Below are positions 1-7,606 of a DNA stretch of 32,629 nt, piece by piece (position 1 is the first letter of the stretch; each line of letters opens with the position of its first letter). A program made the position numbers and the translations under genes. Below the pieces are notes generated by a model. That model worked only from the letters and a program-made list of their open reading frames with translations, was not told the origin of the DNA and searched no databases. Origin of the DNA: an uncultured Lachnospiraceae bacterium (GTDB lineage: Bacteria; Bacillota; Clostridia; Lachnospirales; Lachnospiraceae); assembly GCA_905236025.1 (NCBI GenBank), contig CAJOOB010000062.1, positions 1 to 32,629 on the forward strand, in the 5' to 3' direction.

Positions 1-468
1 AAGCCTTGCACGACTTTTTCCAAAGTTCATCATCTTGCTGTTTCCGCCTGCACGCCCGTTCATGACATACAAGAAGACAATCACCATCACACCCGCAATA
101 AGAAGCGGTAAAATGGTCGTTACAAAGACACTGTCTCTTGAAACATCCTTTAATTCGTATACATCGCCCAACTCATATTCTTCCAAAAGGGCAATTACTT
201 CATTTACATCTGAAACATAAAACGTTTCTACTGTTTCGTCATCATCTTCATCAACAAAGGTAACCGTTACGGAACCCGTTGGGATTTCACTGTTCTGACG
301 AATTACGATTTCTTCAATTTCGTCCGCTTTTTCTTTTACATCATTTACAAAATCCAAATACTGGTATTGATCCTGGTCTGTATAGAAATAATGGAACGCA
401 AAGATAAGTCCGATTACAATTGCCATTAAGAGAAGATAAATACCAATTCCTCTGTACTGCTTTTTCAC
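1..468 (-). CDS. ftsH: FtsH, ATP-dependent zinc metalloprotease (N-terminal 156 residues, cut by window edge)
   Basis: Membrane-anchored AAA+ protease that degrades misassembled membrane proteins and some regulators. Only the N-terminal part is present: a short basic start, a first membrane segment (about residues 8–25), an extracytoplasmic domain of about 75 residues rich in Asp/Glu, a second membrane segment (about 113–132), then the family hallmark NGRAGGNSKMMNFGKSRARL, which leads into the AAA module outside the window. The start is GTG at 468, preceded by GGAG at a suitable distance; there is no in-frame ATG upstream. It follows hpt by 36 nt in the tilS–hpt–ftsH order typical of Firmicutes and is probably cotranscribed. 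The reading frame runs open to base 1. Confidence 0.93.
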   Translation of the reverse strand, partial: MKKQYRGIGIYLLLMAIVIGLIFAFHYFYTDQDQYQYLDFVNDVKEKADEIEEIVIRQNSEIPTGSVTVTFVDEDDDETVETFYVSDVNEVIALLEEYELGDVYELKDVSRDSVFVTTILPLLIAGVMVIVFLYVMNGRAGGNSKMMNFGKSRARL

Positions 469-504
469 TTCTGTCTCCGTTTCTTTTAATTATTCTTTTT
501 TCAT

Positions 505-1035
505 TTAATTGTCGAACTGCTTCGGAACCCCGATAAACGGAAGGTTTCGATAGTTTTGATCATAATCAAGTCCATATCCCACAATAAACTTGTCCGGAAT
601 ATTAAAGCATGTGTAATCAACCTTTACATCCACAACTCTTCTTTCCGGCTTATCAAGCATTGTGCAAAGCCTAAGACTCTTTGGCTTTCTTGTTTCAAGC
701 ACCTCCATAAGGTAAGAAAGCGTTCTGCCCGAGTCAATAATATCTTCGGTTACCAAAACATCCTCGCCTTCAATCGGTTCACTTAAATCCATATCTATCT
801 TTACAATGCCGGAACTCTTTGTTCCGCTGCCGTAACTTGAAATCTTCATAAAATCCAGTGTAACAGGGACCGTAATATACTTTGAAAGCTCCGTCATAAA
901 GTACACACCACCCTTTAAAATACAAATAAGATGTATTTCCTTGCCCGCGTAATCTTTGTTAATTTGTTCAGCAACTTCCTTAATACGATCCGTAAGTTCC
1001 TCTTCAGATATTAAAACATTTATATCGTCGAACAT
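505..1035 (-). CDS. hpt: Hypoxanthine phosphoribosyltransferase
   Basis: Purine salvage enzyme that joins hypoxanthine (and usually guanine) to PRPP to give IMP or GMP in the cytoplasm. The 176-residue length is normal. The PRPP-binding loop is seen as EDIIDSGRT (about residues 97–105), with an early KGG motif (about 41–43) and the C-terminal LDYDQNYRNLPFIGV segment typical of bacterial HPRT. ATG at 1035 is preceded by AGGAGG. It lies 12 nt after tilS and before ftsH, an order known from Bacillus and Clostridia; in B. subtilis HprT and TilS are reported to act together on ftsH expression (recalled, not visible here). Confidence 0.96.
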   Translation of the reverse strand: MFDDINVLISEEELTDRIKEVAEQINKDYAGKEIHLICILKGGVYFMTELSKYITVPVTLDFMKISSYGSGTKSSGIVKIDMDLSEPIEGEDVLVTEDIIDSGRTLSYLMEVLETRKPKSLRLCTMLDKPERRVVDVKVDYTCFNIPDKFIVGYGLDYDQNYRNLPFIGVPKQFDN

Positions 1036-1047
1036 TTTTCCTCCTGA

Positions 1048-2463
1048 TTATGCCTCTTCATTAAGGCCTTCAATGTTTGCGCAAACCTTTATAACCGGCA
1101 GTTCACCCTCATAAAAGTTACCGTTTTCATCTTGTAATACCTTATATTTTTCGCTTATCCTATACCCCACAACCCACAATATATCATGTCCGCAGGCCAG
1201 TACATACAAAGAGTCACGCTTATTTCTCGGATATTTAATGTCTGTAAGATAGTCGTTAAGCTTCTTTTTATCGCCCTTTTTATTAATCACGATAAAATCT
1301 CCGTCTTGGCGGTGTCTAATCACCGTATTGTTCTTTAGTATATCACATGCAAACCATTTAGTACACTTTTTTTCACTTTTTACCACATTTGCAGGATTAT
1401 CGCGCTCTACACTGAAGTTCCCTGCACTAACATTGTAAGTTCCGTAATCTTTAATCTCACAAATCTCGCCGATAGCCACATTTTCGCTTTTTTGGGCAAC
1501 AACCAAAACCTCAGACGTTGTAAACCCTTCTAAATCATACGGTAAATCAGCCTTTGCCCCGGTTGTAAAATTAACCAGTGAACAAACAGTCATTATATGG
1601 GTATTTGTTATATCCTTTAACCTACCACAGACCTCCTCAATCATTAATCGTACAATGTATGGCTTAACCGCATCCCTTAATTTAATGAATTCGTCACGCT
1701 TTATACAAACACCGTTCTCATAAGGGATTTTTAGCTTTTCAAAAAGATTTTTCGCATCCTCTTTAATGTATTCATTAATTTCAAATGCCATCCTTGAAAG
1801 GTTCGAAAGATGTTTTACCGACGAGTTGTTAATTTCTTTTTCAATATACGGAATAACAACATTTCTGATTTTATTTCTTGTGTAATCTTCACCCTCATTT
1901 GTCTTATCAATACAATATGAAATACCGTTTTCATTAAGAAATTCAAGAATCTCTTTTTTAGTAAAAGGAATTAGCGGCCGGATTATATTATCTCGCTTTG
2001 CCAAAATACCGCAAATTCCTGAAAGTCCCGCACCTCTTAATGCGTTAAAAATAACCGTTTCAACGTTATCATCCGCATTATGCGCAGTTGCAATCTTTGT
2101 TGAATTTGTCTCTAAAAAGACTTCGTTAAAAGCTTTGTATCTTTCAATTCTTCCCGTTTCTTCGCTGCTTTCGCCGCGTTTCTTTGAAAGAGCGGGTATA
2201 TCAATGCAATACGTGTGACAGGTAAGATCATTATCTTTACAGTATTTTTGCACAAACTCCATATCTTTGTCTGCATCAATACCGCGAATTTTGTGGTTAA
2301 TATGAACGCAATGCAAATTTAAATCATATGCTTTACTTAACTTTTGCAATACAAAAAGAAGGCACATGGAATCCGGGCCGCCGCTTACGCCGACAACCAC
2401 TCCATCGCCTTTTTTAAGTAATCCTTTATTTACAATAAAGCTTTCTACATCACTAACTTTCAC
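1048..2463 (-). CDS. tilS: tRNA(Ile)-lysidine synthetase
   Basis: Essential tRNA-modifying enzyme that attaches lysine to C34 of tRNA-Ile(CAU), changing both its codon and amino acid identity. The N-terminal PP-loop ATPase motif is SGGPDS (residues 27–32), followed by HINHKIRG and the TAHNADDNVET segment characteristic of TilS. The C-terminal region (about 370–450) with FIVINKKGDKKKLNDYL matches the TilS C-domain, and 471 residues is the usual size. The start is GTG at 2463; the AGGG that serves as ribosome binding site overlaps the divIC stop codon, so translation is probably coupled. Confidence 0.95.
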   Translation of the reverse strand: MKVSDVESFIVNKGLLKKGDGVVVGVSGGPDSMCLLFVLQKLSKAYDLNLHCVHINHKIRGIDADKDMEFVQKYCKDNDLTCHTYCIDIPALSKKRGESSEETGRIERYKAFNEVFLETNSTKIATAHNADDNVETVIFNALRGAGLSGICGILAKRDNIIRPLIPFTKKEILEFLNENGISYCIDKTNEGEDYTRNKIRNVVIPYIEKEINNSSVKHLSNLSRMAFEINEYIKEDAKNLFEKLKIPYENGVCIKRDEFIKLRDAVKPYIVRLMIEEVCGRLKDITNTHIMTVCSLVNFTTGAKADLPYDLEGFTTSEVLVVAQKSENVAIGEICEIKDYGTYNVSAGNFSVERDNPANVVKSEKKCTKWFACDILKNNTVIRHRQDGDFIVINKKGDKKKLNDYLTDIKYPRNKRDSLYVLACGHDILWVVGYRISEKYKVLQDENGNFYEGELPVIKVCANIEGLNEEA

Positions 2464-2472
2464 AATACTGCC

Positions 2473-2811
2473 CTAGTTCGAAGGCTTGTACAAAATCTCA
2501 TCCGGATAAAGTAAACCAAGCTTCTTCGCCACTTCTTCCATATATTCATCGGTTTGAACATAGTCTTTCTTTTCGACCAGTTCAAGTTTCTTTTCTTCCT
2601 CTTCTTCAATTTGTTCGTTAAGTGCTTTGATCTGACTGTCTAATGCGCGAATTCTTTTATCTGCAGCACTTATTCTTGTATATATAACCACAGCAAAAGC
2701 CGCGGCAACAGTAACCGCAATTATTATACCGCCTCTTGAACGGCGCTTTTTTGCGAGTCTTCTTCTTCTTTGTTCGTATGAATTTGTATGCTCATAACCG
2801 GTTCTTCGCAT
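2473..2811 (-). CDS. divIC: DivIC/FtsB-family septum formation initiator
   Basis: Small bitopic cell-division protein that joins the FtsL/DivIB(FtsQ) subcomplex and helps activate septal wall synthesis. The 112 residues comprise a very basic cytoplasmic N-terminus (RRRRLAKKRRSRGG, about 15–28), one membrane helix (about 29–46), a Glu/Lys-rich coiled coil (about 50–85, with a run of Glu), and the family-typical YMEEVAKKLGLLYPDE segment near the end. The ribosome binding site is GGTGG before ATG 2811. It sits between rqcP and tilS. In spore formers yabP and yabQ normally precede it; here they do not. Confidence 0.9.
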   Translation of the reverse strand: MRRTGYEHTNSYEQRRRRLAKKRRSRGGIIIAVTVAAAFAVVIYTRISAADKRIRALDSQIKALNEQIEEEEEKKLELVEKKDYVQTDEYMEEVAKKLGLLYPDEILYKPSN

Positions 2812-2849
2812 AATACCACCAAATAACCTTTACTTATTTACAAATTTGT

Positions 2850-3089
2850 TCAGACCTCTTCGTACATGCTCGCAGCCTCGTCTTTCTTCACGGTCTCTGC
2901 AATACTTGTAACTTTAACTTTTACATCTCTGGTCCCGAATTTTATTTCAATAACATCCCCAACTTTAACATCTGCAGACGCTTTTGCCTGCTTATCGTTA
3001 ATATAAACTCTGCCGGAGTCACACGCTTCATTTGCGATTGTTCTGCGCTTAATAAGACGCGAAACCTTTAAATACTTGTCTAATCTCAT
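2850..3089 (-). CDS. rqcP: RqcP, S4-domain ribosome-associated quality control protein
   Basis: A 79-residue protein that is almost entirely one S4 RNA-binding fold: MRLDKYLKVSRLIKRRTIAN, then SGRVYINDKQAKASADVKVG. It is the YabO/RqcP type, which binds stalled 50S subunits with RqcH and supports poly-alanine tailing of stuck nascent chains. The length and the hup–rqcP–divIC context fit RqcP better than the longer Hsp15 or pseudouridine synthase S4 proteins. The ribosome binding site AGGA is modest. It lies just beyond the hup terminator, so it is expressed either by readthrough or by a promoter I could not identify in the short gap. Confidence 0.88.
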   Translation of the reverse strand: MRLDKYLKVSRLIKRRTIANEACDSGRVYINDKQAKASADVKVGDVIEIKFGTRDVKVKVTSIAETVKKDEAASMYEEV

Positions 3090-3107
3090 AAATTAATCCT
3101 AAATTAT

Positions 3108-3142
3108 TTAAAAGAAGAACGCTCTGCCAATACGGCAGAGCG
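3108..3142 (-). terminator. Intrinsic terminator of hup
   Basis: A 9-bp perfect stem (3120–3128 with 3134–3142, core GCTCTGCC/GGCAGAGC) with a 5-nt loop, followed on the minus strand by TTCTTCTTTT. It lies directly after the hup stop and before rqcP. Confidence 0.85.
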
Positions 3143-3160
3143 ATAAATAACTTTTAAAAC

Positions 3161-3451
3161 TTATTTCTTCTTCTTACCAGCGTTAACAGCATCCTTTAAA
3201 GCCTTACCAGCCTTAAACTTAGGTGCCTTAGAAGCAGGAATCTTCATTGTCTTCTGAGTCTGAGGATTTCTTCCTTCTCTAGCTTTTCTTGATACAACAT
3301 CGAATGTACCGAAGCCAACGAGCTGAACCTTCTCGCCCTTCTTTAATTCATCTGTTACAACGTCTACGAAAGCCTTAAGTGCCTTCTCAGAGTCTTTCTT
3401 TGTTAACTCTGTCTTTGCAGCGATTGCTGCTACTAATTCAGCTTTGTTCAT
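3161..3451 (-). CDS. hup: HU-family DNA-binding protein
   Basis: Histone-like nucleoid protein that bends and compacts DNA as a dimer. The 96 residues carry the family signature [20 protein letters not shown] (about residues 47–66, the DNA-binding beta arm) and a Lys-rich C-terminus (GKKKK). It has a strong AGGAGGG ribosome binding site, a near-consensus promoter upstream and a strong terminator after it, so it is probably a highly expressed mono-cistronic gene within the rqcP–divIC neighbourhood. Confidence 0.97.
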   Translation of the reverse strand: MNKAELVAAIAAKTELTKKDSEKALKAFVDVVTDELKKGEKVQLVGFGTFDVVSRKAREGRNPQTQKTMKIPASKAPKFKAGKALKDAVNAGKKKK

Positions 3452-3482
3452 TAATTTGAACCCTCCTATTTAGAAGTTATTT

Positions 3483-3538
3483 CCACACTATTGTGGTCAA
3501 GTATCTTAGCGTTATCACTGTGACAACGGCCCGATACT
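3483..3538 (-). promoter_or_regulatory. Nested dyads in the hup 5' leader
   Basis: In the ~85-nt leader between the hup promoter and its ribosome binding site there is a 17-bp imperfect palindrome (3511–3527, arms GTTGTCAC and GTGATAAC on the minus strand). It is nested inside a 6-bp outer pair AGTATC/GATACT (3500–3505 with 3533–3538). A second small hairpin, CCACA/TGTGG, spans 3483–3496. The outer pair starts right at the predicted transcription start, so it would form a 5'-end hairpin in the mRNA or a +1 operator. Function is inferred only. Confidence 0.5.
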
Positions 3539-3541
3539 CTA

Positions 3542-3570
3542 TTTATATACTTTTTATATTATTTTGTCAA
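3542..3570 (-). promoter_or_regulatory. Sigma-A promoter of hup
   Basis: On the minus strand: TTGACA (3565–3570), 17-nt spacer, TATAAA (3542–3547). This is a near-consensus housekeeping promoter about 90 nt before the hup start, with AT-rich sequence upstream of the -35. Confidence 0.85.
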
Positions 3571-3654
3571 GAAAAAATATCGATTTTTCTTTGAAAAATG
3601 CTAGATTTTTTTCAAGAAAAGTATATTTTATCCTACTTACAACAGACGTTTTTT

Positions 3655-3682
3655 AAAAAAATCAGTTAAACACTGGCTTTTT
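3655..3682 (-). terminator. Probable terminator of the hybrid kinase gene
   Basis: Just after the kinase stop, the minus strand has an A-run, a short CAGT/ACTG stem with 5-nt loop (3663–3675) and a run of seven T (3655–3661). The GC core is weak, but A/T pairing lengthens the stem. The rest of 3571–3654 is AT-rich, and I see no gene in it. Confidence 0.45.
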
Positions 3683-3693
3683 CAAGGGTATCT

Positions 3694-6600
3694 TTAGCGA
3701 ATATAATCTAACAACATTTTAAATAATTCGTCATTATTTATCGGTTTGGCAAGATGATCCGTCATGCCGGCTTCTAAAAAGCGCTTTTTATCATTATCAA
3801 AAGCATCCGCAGACACAGCAATTATCGGCACGTGTCTTGCATCATCACGGTTAAGTTGCCTGATCTTTTTGGCAGCTTCCATTCCGTCCATCACAGGCAT
3901 TCGATTATCCATAAGGATAACGGCATATTCGTTATCTTTTGAGTTTTCAAATTTTTCTAAAGCAACCTTACCGTTTTCCGCAACATCAACCAAAACGCCC
4001 TTCTTCACAAGAATCTTCTTTAAAAGCATTGAATTAATCAGATTATCTTCAACCACCAGCGCTTTCTTACCCGTAAGTGAGCCGTAATCATTTTGTACGA
4101 CACGCTTTGTATGTTTTTTTGATTTCCTGTACAAGACAGGGAGGCTTACATAAAACGTGGATCCTTTTCCAAGTTCACTTGTAACCGTGATTGTTCCTCC
4201 CGCAGATTCCACAATCTTTTTAACTAATGAAAGCCCAAGTCCGGTTCCCCGCACACTCCTTGTATACGGATTAGCCTCCATTTCAAACGGTTCAAACACT
4301 CTTCCAAGGAAGTCCGCCGTCATACCGCAACCCGTATCGCTAACGACAATCTGGCAATCGAGAATGCCTTCCGCTTCATCAATAACCTCTTCGCTGTAAC
4401 CCGGAATGGAAACCAGTTTTTTCATGCCGGTACCGTCAATGTTATCAATCTTTCTGTCTTCCGAGATTTTCTGGGAAATCTCAATTCTACCCTGTTCTGC
4501 GGTAAACTTAACGGCATTTGAAACCATATTCATAAAGACTTGCTCTAAATGCTTAACGTCAATGAAAAATTCCTTGCCCTCTTTCATCTTTGAAACGCCG
4601 TCACTTATGATTAATTCAATATGTTTCTTCTTAATCTGGCTGTCCATAATGCGAACAACCTTTTCAAACGGTTCCGCAATATCCGCCCACTCAAAGTTAA
4701 GAATGGATTTGCCGGCCTCAATTCTGCTCGTATCAAGGACATCATTGATGATGCCAAGAAGATAATTACTTGATTCATCAATTTTATCAAGATAAGACTT
4801 AACCGCTTCCGTATCCGCAAGTTCTTCCCTGCAAAGGTGCGTCATTCCCATAATTGCGTTCATTGGGGTCCTTATTTCGTGGCTCATGTTTGAAAGGAAG
4901 GTACTCTTTGCGCGGTTTGCGTATTCCGCTCTTTCTAAGGCTTCCGTAAGTCTTTCATTGTTCTTTCTTTCAATCATCACGTTTTCAGTGATATCGGAAA
5001 GTGTAAGGCCGACAATATGTCTTCTTCTGTCGATGCTTATTGCCTGAACATTCGCTACAATGCTTCGTTTGCCGACCTCGTTTGAAGGTTCTAAATCCCG
5101 GCGGTTTTTATAAGCTCTTGGAATTATCTCAATCGTTGAAGAAAGATACTTTGATTCCTCCGAGAATTTTTTTAATTCCGATAGCTGCAGTTTGTTAAGA
5201 ATATCGTTTCTGTCGCCTCTAACCTCGAAAACTCCGAGAATCGTCGCAAGAAACTCCGTATAATCCCCCTCTGTGCTTATATAATCAAGAATTTTTTCTT
5301 TGTATTCCGGAAGGAAATACTGACCGTTTCCGGTATTTAAAATCATTATATATTCGTAATTTGCATGGAGAAGATATTTATGGAGTCTTCCAAGGCTCAT
5401 TTCCTTGTTGATATTTTCTCCTGATGCATAGCCTTCAACATCTCCGGTTTCAGGGTTTTTATACATTTTTATAAGGATTCTTAAACAGATATATTCCCCG
5501 TTGTAATCAAGGAAATTATCAAAATCAAGGATTTGAGTGTATGTACCCTCCGCAACTGAAGAAAGCAGGCTCTTTCTTTTTAAAAGCCCCAGCCTTTCCT
5601 TTTCCGTGGCATTTTGGCAAAGCTCAAACATCTGCTCAACCCAGTAATCATACGGTTTGCCAACAAGTTCATCCTCGCCCACCATATAATTTGCAGTGTT
5701 TTGAAAAATAAGATTTTTTGTGAGGTTAAATCTTATGTATCTCGTGCCGCTTGATTCAAGCTGTTTACGGTATTCTTCCTCTAACTTGATTTTCTTTTCG
5801 GCTCTCTTTAATTCCGTGATATCAATGCTGATACCGGTAAATACTCTTTCGTCCTTATCCCCTCCGATGGCACTGATTATCTGCATTGCAAGCCATCTGT
5901 CATCTCTCGAAGGAAACTCGGCATTTGTAGGAGTATTTACAATAAATTCAACCTCATGAGCCCCATTATACAACTTGGCGATGGCGCCCATAAACGAATC
6001 CTTATACTCTTGACGAAGAATTTTTTGCTCAAAAAAAACATCCGGGAAGTTTTCCGCTATCTGCGATTTCATGCCGTATTTTCTGGCGGTAGCCTCACTG
6101 AATACGCATAATCTGTTATTAAGGTCAATCGAGAAACTGTCTGCGCCGGCTCTGCTAAGCGCCATTTCAAGAGTTCTCTGGCTATTGGCATTGGCTTCCT
6201 CTGCTTTTTTTCTCTTTGTAATATTTGTGTAAGAGCAGTAATAAATAGTCTTTCCTTCACGGTTTACGCTTCTTGTTCCTCTTACTTCAACCCAAATTCT
6301 TGAACCGTCCTTTTTTACAAGACGCACTTCAGTTGTAAATGAGATTTTGTTCTTTTGACGATACTCAGCCAAAATAGCGGCAAGAGGCTTTCTGTCTTCC
6401 ATAAAAACATTGCCAAGAAAGTCACTGTAAGTATAATCATCAAGCGCGATTTCGCTGTCCACACCCAAAAGCTCATAATATCCGTCGTTTGCATATAAAA
6501 TCGGGAAGCCGGAGCCGTCGTCTCTTACAAGCGTAATACCTGTCGGGATGTTATTCATTACACTTTTTTGTACGGCTTCTTCCTTAGCCTGGCGGGTAAC

Positions 6601-7323
6601 ATCATAAAAATAAAATACGTCAACATCATGGTCGCCCCACTGACTCGGGAGAATTCTTACGTTATACTGCGGCTTGTTTTCGCCTTCATTTACAAGGATT
6701 TCAGGCGGTGCATCATCAAGAGAAAGTGCCTGCACTTTATTAATCATGCCCGCTCTTTGCGACAATTTATCATAATCATTTATAAATTCGGATTCCGATT
6801 CGTAATCAAGAATCTTAAGCATTTTACGGTTAACATATAAAACCTCTTTCGTTCCGTGAATAACCGCGTAAATACCAATTGAAGCATCATCAAGAAGCGG
6901 GTTTGTGTAAACGTTTTCTGCGTTCATATTACCCAAAATAAGACAAAAAAGGCTTCCGTCCTCGGTCTTTCTTACGTTGCTTAATTCAACGGAAATCCAC
7001 ATATAATCACTGTCACGATGGCGCACCTTAACACGAAGGTAAGTATGAAGACTCTCACCCTCTCTTAAAGTGGACATGGACATATGAAGTTTGTAGCGAT
7101 CGGCTTCTTCAAGGAAGTGAAGCGGATTATCTGCCGTCTTCTCTAAGTATTCTTCCATTGTAAGTTTGTGAAGCTGCGCCACTCTTTCAGAAACACTCTG
7201 AACGATAATTCTTTCGTTTTCAAAGCGGTAAAAAACTACTCCGCCGGGCAAAAGAGAAATCAGATCCTCTGCCGAAAAATGGCTTTGGGCCGCAATTTCA
7301 CCGGTTTGCTCAAATTTTTCCAT
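3694..7323 (-). CDS. Cytoplasmic multi-PAS hybrid sensor histidine kinase with receiver domain
   Basis: A 1209-residue signalling protein with no membrane segment or signal peptide. About five PAS-like sensor modules fill residues 20–780; clear ones are near 145–250, 255–375 (ending YYCSYTNITKRKKAEE) and 385–510 (ending ISIDITELKRAEKK). Then come HisKA with SHEIRTPMN (phospho-acceptor His815), HATPase_c with N-box MNMVSNAVKFT (about 930–941), G1 DTGCGM (996–1001) and G2 RGTGLGLSL (1025–1033), and a C-terminal receiver with VVEDN, phospho-acceptor Asp1139 in ILMDNRMP and Lys1193 in AKPI. All catalytic residues are present. I chose ATG 7323 (GAGGG ribosome binding site) over the ATG 27 codons upstream because a -10 element lies between them. 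No partner regulator is adjacent, so the ligand and output are unknown. Confidence 0.92.
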   Translation of the reverse strand: MEKFEQTGEIAAQSHFSAEDLISLLPGGVVFYRFENERIIVQSVSERVAQLHKLTMEEYLEKTADNPLHFLEEADRYKLHMSMSTLREGESLHTYLRVKVRHRDSDYMWISVELSNVRKTEDGSLFCLILGNMNAENVYTNPLLDDASIGIYAVIHGTKEVLYVNRKMLKILDYESESEFINDYDKLSQRAGMINKVQALSLDDAPPEILVNEGENKPQYNVRILPSQWGDHDVDVFYFYDVTRQAKEEAVQKSVMNNIPTGITLVRDDGSGFPILYANDGYYELLGVDSEIALDDYTYSDFLGNVFMEDRKPLAAILAEYRQKNKISFTTEVRLVKKDGSRIWVEVRGTRSVNREGKTIYYCSYTNITKRKKAEEANANSQRTLEMALSRAGADSFSIDLNNRLCVFSEATARKYGMKSQIAENFPDVFFEQKILRQEYKDSFMGAIAKLYNGAHEVEFIVNTPTNAEFPSRDDRWLAMQIISAIGGDKDERVFTGISIDITELKRAEKKIKLEEEYRKQLESSGTRYIRFNLTKNLIFQNTANYMVGEDELVGKPYDYWVEQMFELCQNATEKERLGLLKRKSLLSSVAEGTYTQILDFDNFLDYNGEYICLRILIKMYKNPETGDVEGYASGENINKEMSLGRLHKYLLHANYEYIMILNTGNGQYFLPEYKEKILDYISTEGDYTEFLATILGVFEVRGDRNDILNKLQLSELKKFSEESKYLSSTIEIIPRAYKNRRDLEPSNEVGKRSIVANVQAISIDRRRHIVGLTLSDITENVMIERKNNERLTEALERAEYANRAKSTFLSNMSHEIRTPMNAIMGMTHLCREELADTEAVKSYLDKIDESSNYLLGIINDVLDTSRIEAGKSILNFEWADIAEPFEKVVRIMDSQIKKKHIELIISDGVSKMKEGKEFFIDVKHLEQVFMNMVSNAVKFTAEQGRIEISQKISEDRKIDNIDGTGMKKLVSIPGYSEEVIDEAEGILDCQIVVSDTGCGMTADFLGRVFEPFEMEANPYTRSVRGTGLGLSLVKKIVESAGGTITVTSELGKGSTFYVSLPVLYRKSKKHTKRVVQNDYGSLTGKKALVVEDNLINSMLLKKILVKKGVLVDVAENGKVALEKFENSKDNEYAVILMDNRMPVMDGMEAAKKIRQLNRDDARHVPIIAVSADAFDNDKKRFLEAGMTDHLAKPINNDELFKMLLDYIR

Positions 7324-7375
7324 ACTATTCCCTCGTAGATATGTGTTATAAACATTCACTGATACAAGTATGTAT

Positions 7376-7384
7376 ATTTTACCA
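7376..7384 (-). promoter_or_regulatory. Extended -10 promoter for the hybrid kinase
   Basis: Minus strand TGG–TAAAAT (TGn-extended -10), about 52 nt before the ATG at 7323 and downstream of the alternative ATG at 7404. A TTGACA lies further up (7434–7439), too far to pair with it. Confidence 0.45.
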
Positions 7385-7461
7385 CATTTTTTATCGATTT
7401 GCACTGTTTCCCATAAAAAAATCGGACGAATTTTGTCAAAATATTTTTTACAAAATCTTCA

Positions 7462-7490
7462 TTGTAATTAAATAACAGTTCTGTTATATT
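7462..7490 (+). promoter_or_regulatory. Promoter of the PurF-like gene
   Basis: TTGTAA (7462–7467), 17-nt spacer, TATATT (7485–7490). The predicted leader is about 110 nt. Confidence 0.6.
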
Positions 7491-7539
7491 AGTATAGTTT
7501 TCTGAGATTTAACTCGGAGAAAGATGGATCTTTTACCCG

Positions 7540-7564
7540 GTCGGTAATCCTAATGTTTACCGAC
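7540..7564 (+). promoter_or_regulatory. Leader hairpin upstream of the PurF-like gene
   Basis: An 8-bp perfect stem, GTCGGTAA (7540–7547) with TTACCGAC (7557–7564), and a 9-nt loop. It sits in the 5' leader about 40 nt before the start and is not followed by a T-run, so it is not a terminator. It could be an operator or an RNA structure; no known riboswitch was recognised. Confidence 0.45.
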
Positions 7565-7606
7565 ATGTTACTAATAACACTACTCATGATACGGAGGGAA
7601 AATCAA

